Source: Opitutaceae bacterium (lineage in GTDB: Bacteria > Verrucomicrobiota > Verrucomicrobiia > Opitutales > Opitutaceae). From it: a stretch of DNA of 45,460 nt. Under the pieces are notes generated by a model that worked only from the letters and a program-made list of their open reading frames with translations, searched no databases and was not told the origin of the DNA. Where the stretch lies: NCBI GenBank assembly GCA_028280955.1, contig JANQKU010000008.1, positions 1 through 45,460 on the forward strand. Reading direction: 5' to 3'. This document shows, in pieces, positions 41,998 to 45,460 of the stretch. Each line of letters opens with the position of its first letter. Position 1 is the first letter of the stretch. The position numbers and the translations under genes are program-made.

Positions 41998-44900
41998 ATG
42001 ATGACAAAATGGGTAAGGCAGATAACGGCGGGAAGTAAAATGGCCAAAAAAGTATTGTTAGGGATATGGATAACCAGTTTACTGGTTACTTCCGGTTGGG
42101 CCGCGGGATTGGGCTTCATTATCGATTCAGATGGAACACCGACTATTGATGGTGTGGTTGATACGATTTACGAGGATGCGATTGCCTATGATATTACCAA
42201 TGTCGTTACAGGGACAGTCTCTTCGGCTTCAGATCTCTCCGCAACCTATAAGGCCCTGTGGGATAACGATTATCTCTATGTATTGGTTGAGGTGACCGAT
42301 GATTCCACTTTCAATGATTCCACTAATGTCTGGGACGATGATTCGATCGAAATCTACATTGATGCGGATCATACACAATTGACAACCTATGGCGCGAAGG
42401 ATTATCGCTATTACTGGGGTTGGAATGACGCCACGATTAGTGAGTTAGCTCACAGTGCAACAACTGGAGTGGTTTTTGGTTCTACCGATCAAACCGGAGC
42501 CTACATTTTTGAAATTAAAATTCCTTGGTCGACATTGGGGGTTATTGCAGTCGGTGGCATGCAGATTGGCTTGGATGTTCAGGTTAACGATGATGATGAT
42601 GGCAGTGGTCGCGACGGAAAATTGACCTGGCATACTCTCACAAATTCATCTGATTCGAATCCCAGTCTCTTTGGAACAGCTGAGCTTTATTATGTCGGAA
42701 GTGGTTTAAGTAAATCCGATTTAGTAGCGTGGTATGACTTTGATGATGCAACTGATTCACATGGCAGTTATAATCTGACCGAAGTGGGAACGCCGACCTA
42801 TACCGGTGGTTATGGCATTGCTTCTGAGACGTCGAGTGAACAATGGACTCAAGCAACCTTGGGTAATAATTGGGGTAATGTAGACCAGGATACAACGTTT
42901 GTTTGTCGTTTTCGCGGTTATGGTAATTTTGCTGACGGAGATTATGTCTTGAGAGCGAACACTTATCGGCATTCCATTAGGCATCGAACAAGCGGTATGC
43001 AAATAGAGTTTTTCGATGATTGGATCTTTCCTTCAACCATCGCTTCGAATGGATCGTGGTATTTAGTGGTGGCTACCTATGATGCAACGACAGGAGATAT
43101 GAAAATCTCTATCAATGATTCGGATCATACGACGATTGCAGGAACTCCGGGCCTTCAGGGAGGAAGTTCAACTTTCGGTGGAAGCCCTGGTATTCCTCAA
43201 GATGTGGAGATCGATTATTTTGGCTGTTTCAATCGTAAGTTAACCACAGCGGAAGCAACTTGGCTGTATAATAGTGGTGGAACCAGAACGTATTCGGAAT
43301 TGGGAACGACGCCATTTGAGTATCCTTCTGTCATCTTTGATGGAACCAACGATTATCTGACCCGTGGATCGGATCTAACCGGCAATGCTGATGGTAAGAA
43401 AGGCATTCTGAGTTTCTGGATTAGATTCCCTAATTCCTCTGATAATGATAGGATTCTGTCGTCCGAAAATGAATACTTTACGGTTACCTGGACCTCCGCA
43501 GGTGAGATAGAGATAGTAGGGGAGCAGACTTCTGGTATCGATGCTTTAAATATCAAGACCACCACCTCTTATAATCATACCGATGGTTGGATTCATGTGT
43601 TAGCTTCCTGGGATTTGGCGACAACTTCAACCCATCTGTATGTCTCAGACGTGAATGACAAAACGGTTGTGACAGCGACCAATGCCAATATCGATTATAC
43701 TAGGACTAATTATGTGATCGGAGCAACGCCTTCTTTTGGTTATAAGTTGGAGGCGAAACTTTCCGAGTTTTATTTCAACACAAGTGAATATCTGGATTTT
43801 TCTGTTGAAGCAAATAGACGAAAGTTCATCAGTGCTGATAAGATCCCTGTTGACCTGGGCTCAGACGGTTCAACGCCGACGGGAACGCAACCGATTATTT
43901 ATTTGCACAATGAAGTGCCAGATTGGGAAAGCAATCTTGGCAGCGGCGGTAACTTTATCGAAACGGGTGCTTTGGTCGATGGTGGCGCCGATGTGCCAAT
44001 TTCATCTTCATCGAATGCCTATATTAAGGATCTTGTTGCCTGGTATGATCTTGATGATGCCACCGATTCACACGGGACATATGATCTAACTGAGCTTGGC
44101 AGCCCAACCTATAGTAGTGGAACCGGAACTGCGAGTGCAACCTCGAGCGCTTACTGGGAACAGACAGAGTTGGATGATGCTTGGGGTAATGCGGATCATG
44201 ACATGACTTTTGTCTGTCGTTTTAAAGGCTATGGTACTTTTGTTTCGGGAGATCGTGTTTTTGCCAGTCATGGTTGGAGGCAATCGATCCGGCATATGTC
44301 AGGCGGTATAAGAGGTGAAGTGTTTGATGCTATCGTGAATACTTCAACGGTGGCTTTGAATGGTTCATGGTATTTAGTTGTGGGGACTTATGATGCCTCA
44401 ACTGGTCAGATGACGGTATCAGTCAATGACTCAGATTACACGACTGTTACACAGACGCCTGATCTTAATGGTGGTGCTCTCTATCTTGGAGGAAGTAGTG
44501 CGGCAGAAGATGTCGAGATTGATTACTTTGGTTGTTTCAATCGGAAGTTGCGTGATGAGGAGATTACTTGGCTTTATAATAGCGGTGGAACTAGGACCTA
44601 TGCAGATGTTTTAACTGCTGCTATCAGTCTGGCAGACACACAAGCGCCAACCGTGCCGACGAATTTGAGTTCACCAGCCGAGACAGATACAACGGTTGAT
44701 TTAAGTTGGACGGCTTCAACGGACAACGTTGGGGTAACCGCCTATGAAGTAAGACGGGATACAACATCCCTGGGCACGACGGCTTCCACCAGTATGAATA
44801 TCACCGGGCTGACACCGAGCACCACCTATGCGATGACCGTGCGGGCCCGTGATGCCGCCGGCAATTGGTCGGCTTGGAGTGCGGCGCTCAATGTGACGAC

Positions 44901-45460
44901 AGCAGCGGACACGCAGGCACCGACAGCACCGACAAATCTGAGCTCTCCAGCCAAGACGGATACCACAGTGGATCTGAGTTGGACGGCTTCGACCGATAAC
45001 GTGGGGGTGACCAGCTACGATGTGTTTACCGATGGTAACTTTGCCATAAACGTCACCGGGACGACGGCAACGATTACCGGATTAACGGCCAGCACCAGCT
45101 ATGCCTTTACGGTCAAAGCCAAGGATGCCGCCGGTAATGTTTCGGCAGCTAGCAGCGCTTTGAATGTGACGACCAATGCAGCATCCTCTGCTTTTGCATA
45201 TCCCTCTGTCATCTTTGATGGGACCAACGATTACCTGACCCGTGGATCGGATTTAACCGGCAATGCTGATGGCAAAAAAGGTATCCTCAGCTTTTGGATT
45301 AAATTTCCCAATGCACTTGATGATGATGCCATTCTATCATCCTCTGATGGGTACTTCCGTGTCGAATGGTCTTGGACAGGTGTTATCGAGATTAGTGGTC
45401 GTCAAACTTCTGGTAGCGATGCTTTAAGGATTAATACGACGACTTCTTATGATCACATGG
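41998..45460 (+). CDS. Giant secreted protein: CBM9-like, LamG and fibronectin III domains (5' part)
   Basis: One uninterrupted frame runs from here past the window edge (over 1150 codons). Start candidates are ATG at 41998, 42001 or 42043. The last gives a standard signal peptide (MAKKVLLGIWITSLLVTSGW, then AAG). A CBM9-like domain follows (about 42120-42700; TIDGVVDTIYEDA, ALWDNDYLYVLVEV, DDSIEIYIDAD, FEIKIPWSTLG). Next come a LamG domain beginning DLVAWYDFDDATDSHG (42718), a second LamG subtype beginning YPSVIFDGTNDYLTRG (43321), another DLVAWYD-type LamG (44029), two fibronectin III repeats (44635-45174) and a second YPSVIFDGTNDYL copy (45199) cut by the window end. It is probably a surface or secreted glycan-binding protein. 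The recurring near-identical DNA suggests recent internal duplication. Confidence 0.88.
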   Translation, partial: MMTKWVRQITAGSKMAKKVLLGIWITSLLVTSGWAAGLGFIIDSDGTPTIDGVVDTIYEDAIAYDITNVVTGTVSSASDLSATYKALWDNDYLYVLVEVTDDSTFNDSTNVWDDDSIEIYIDADHTQLTTYGAKDYRYYWGWNDATISELAHSATTGVVFGSTDQTGAYIFEIKIPWSTLGVIAVGGMQIGLDVQVNDDDDGSGRDGKLTWHTLTNSSDSNPSLFGTAELYYVGSGLSKSDLVAWYDFDDATDSHGSYNLTEVGTPTYTGGYGIASETSSEQWTQATLGNNWGNVDQDTTFVCRFRGYGNFADGDYVLRANTYRHSIRHRTSGMQIEFFDDWIFPSTIASNGSWYLVVATYDATTGDMKISINDSDHTTIAGTPGLQGGSSTFGGSPGIPQDVEIDYFGCFNRKLTTAEATWLYNSGGTRTYSELGTTPFEYPSVIFDGTNDYLTRGSDLTGNADGKKGILSFWIRFPNSSDNDRILSSENEYFTVTWTSAGEIEIVGEQTSGIDALNIKTTTSYNHTDGWIHVLASWDLATTSTHLYVSDVNDKTVVTATNANIDYTRTNYVIGATPSFGYKLEAKLSEFYFNTSEYLDFSVEANRRKFISADKIPVDLGSDGSTPTGTQPIIYLHNEVPDWESNLGSGGNFIETGALVDGGADVPISSSSNAYIKDLVAWYDLDDATDSHGTYDLTELGSPTYSSGTGTASATSSAYWEQTELDDAWGNADHDMTFVCRFKGYGTFVSGDRVFASHGWRQSIRHMSGGIRGEVFDAIVNTSTVALNGSWYLVVGTYDASTGQMTVSVNDSDYTTVTQTPDLNGGALYLGGSSAAEDVEIDYFGCFNRKLRDEEITWLYNSGGTRTYADVLTAAISLADTQAPTVPTNLSSPAETDTTVDLSWTASTDNVGVTAYEVRRDTTSLGTTASTSMNITGLTPSTTYAMTVRARDAAGNWSAWSAALNVTTAADTQAPTAPTNLSSPAKTDTTVDLSWTASTDNVGVTSYDVFTDGNFAINVTGTTATITGLTASTSYAFTVKAKDAAGNVSAASSALNVTTNAASSAFAYPSVIFDGTNDYLTRGSDLTGNADGKKGILSFWIKFPNALDDDAILSSSDGYFRVEWSWTGVIEISGRQTSGSDALRINTTTSYDHM
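42718..43310 (+). repeat. LamG subtype A, copy 1
   Basis: Begins DLVAWYDFDDATDSHG and ends YNSGGTRTYSE. The same skeleton recurs at 44029, including DVEIDYFGCFNRKL and WLYNSGGTRTY. Confidence 0.8.
43321..43800 (+). repeat. LamG subtype B, copy 1
   Basis: Begins YPSVIFDGTNDYLTRGSDL. The first 100 bases are almost identical to those at 45199, differing mainly at third codon positions. Confidence 0.8.
44029..44610 (+). repeat. LamG subtype A, copy 2
   Basis: Begins DLVAWYDLDDATDSHG and ends WLYNSGGTRTYAD, repeating the first subtype A domain with moderate divergence. Confidence 0.8.
44635..45174 (+). repeat. Two tandem fibronectin type III repeats
   Basis: Each copy (44635-44907, 44908-45174) starts DTQAPT, has TDTTVDLSWTASTDNVGVT and ends AALNVTT or SALNVTT. 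The second copy is closely similar at the DNA level. Confidence 0.85.
45199..45460 (+). repeat. LamG subtype B, copy 2 (partial)
   Basis: Repeats the 43321 copy from YPSVIFDGTNDYLTRG onwards and is truncated by the window edge. Confidence 0.85.

Overview
This 45.5 kb window looks like a chromosomal segment of a member of the Verrucomicrobiota, probably an Opitutia relative. That assignment is inference from gene content: a queosine pair, OleC/OleD-type genes, ThuA and Gfo/Idh/MocA genes, and large CBM9/LamG/fibronectin surface proteins. No rRNA gene is present. The window joins an AT-rich accessory defence island (1 to about 5640) to a conserved housekeeping backbone (5758 to about 41430), and ends inside a giant secreted mosaic gene.

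Accessory island (1-5681). The centrepiece is a complete retron of the Ec86/Eco1 kind (type II-A). It has a nucleoside deoxyribosyltransferase-like effector (558-1460), an msr-msd noncoding RNA (about 1445-1611) and a retron reverse transcriptase (1627-2565). The ncRNA is delimited by a perfect 15-bp a1/a2 inverted repeat. Its a1 arm lies inside the last codons of the effector, and the predicted priming guanosine is the last base of the effector stop codon. A RadC/JAB-like gene precedes the effector by 35 bp. Downstream are a PD-(D/E)XK-like protein with an apparent winged-helix insertion and, on the other strand, a two-gene operon of an FRG-domain protein and an unrecognised 398-residue partner. 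The island stops at the 5' half (38 nt) of a tRNA gene with a CAT anticodon, tRNA-Ile2-like, cut at the anticodon loop. This suggests an attachment-site scar.

Backbone. On the minus strand come a DUF2062/TIGR03546-like membrane protein with an AsmA-like tail, then the complete F1Fo ATP synthase operon (atpB-E-F-H-A-G-D-C) with a terminator after atpC. Still on the minus strand are recA-mnmE-mnmG-trmB and uvrC. On the plus strand are a small glutaredoxin, cinA, an AT-rich GT8-like glycosyltransferase, holA, an FKBP isomerase next to a TAXI-type binding protein, cysE, a Gfo/Idh/MocA oxidoreductase, a ThuA-like protein and purB. queC-queE (minus) make the preQ0 precursor. They diverge from a histone-deacetylase-like amidohydrolase across a long imperfect inverted repeat. 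rnd, a LolA-like protein, a small lipoprotein and an oleC-oleD pair follow on plus, then a SpoU methyltransferase on minus.

Right end. From about 41998 to the window edge runs one uninterrupted plus-strand reading frame. It encodes a signal peptide, a CBM9-like domain, alternating LamG domains of two subtypes and two fibronectin type III repeats, and it continues beyond the window. The reading of all genes is from sequence motifs and recalled family features; no database search was run.
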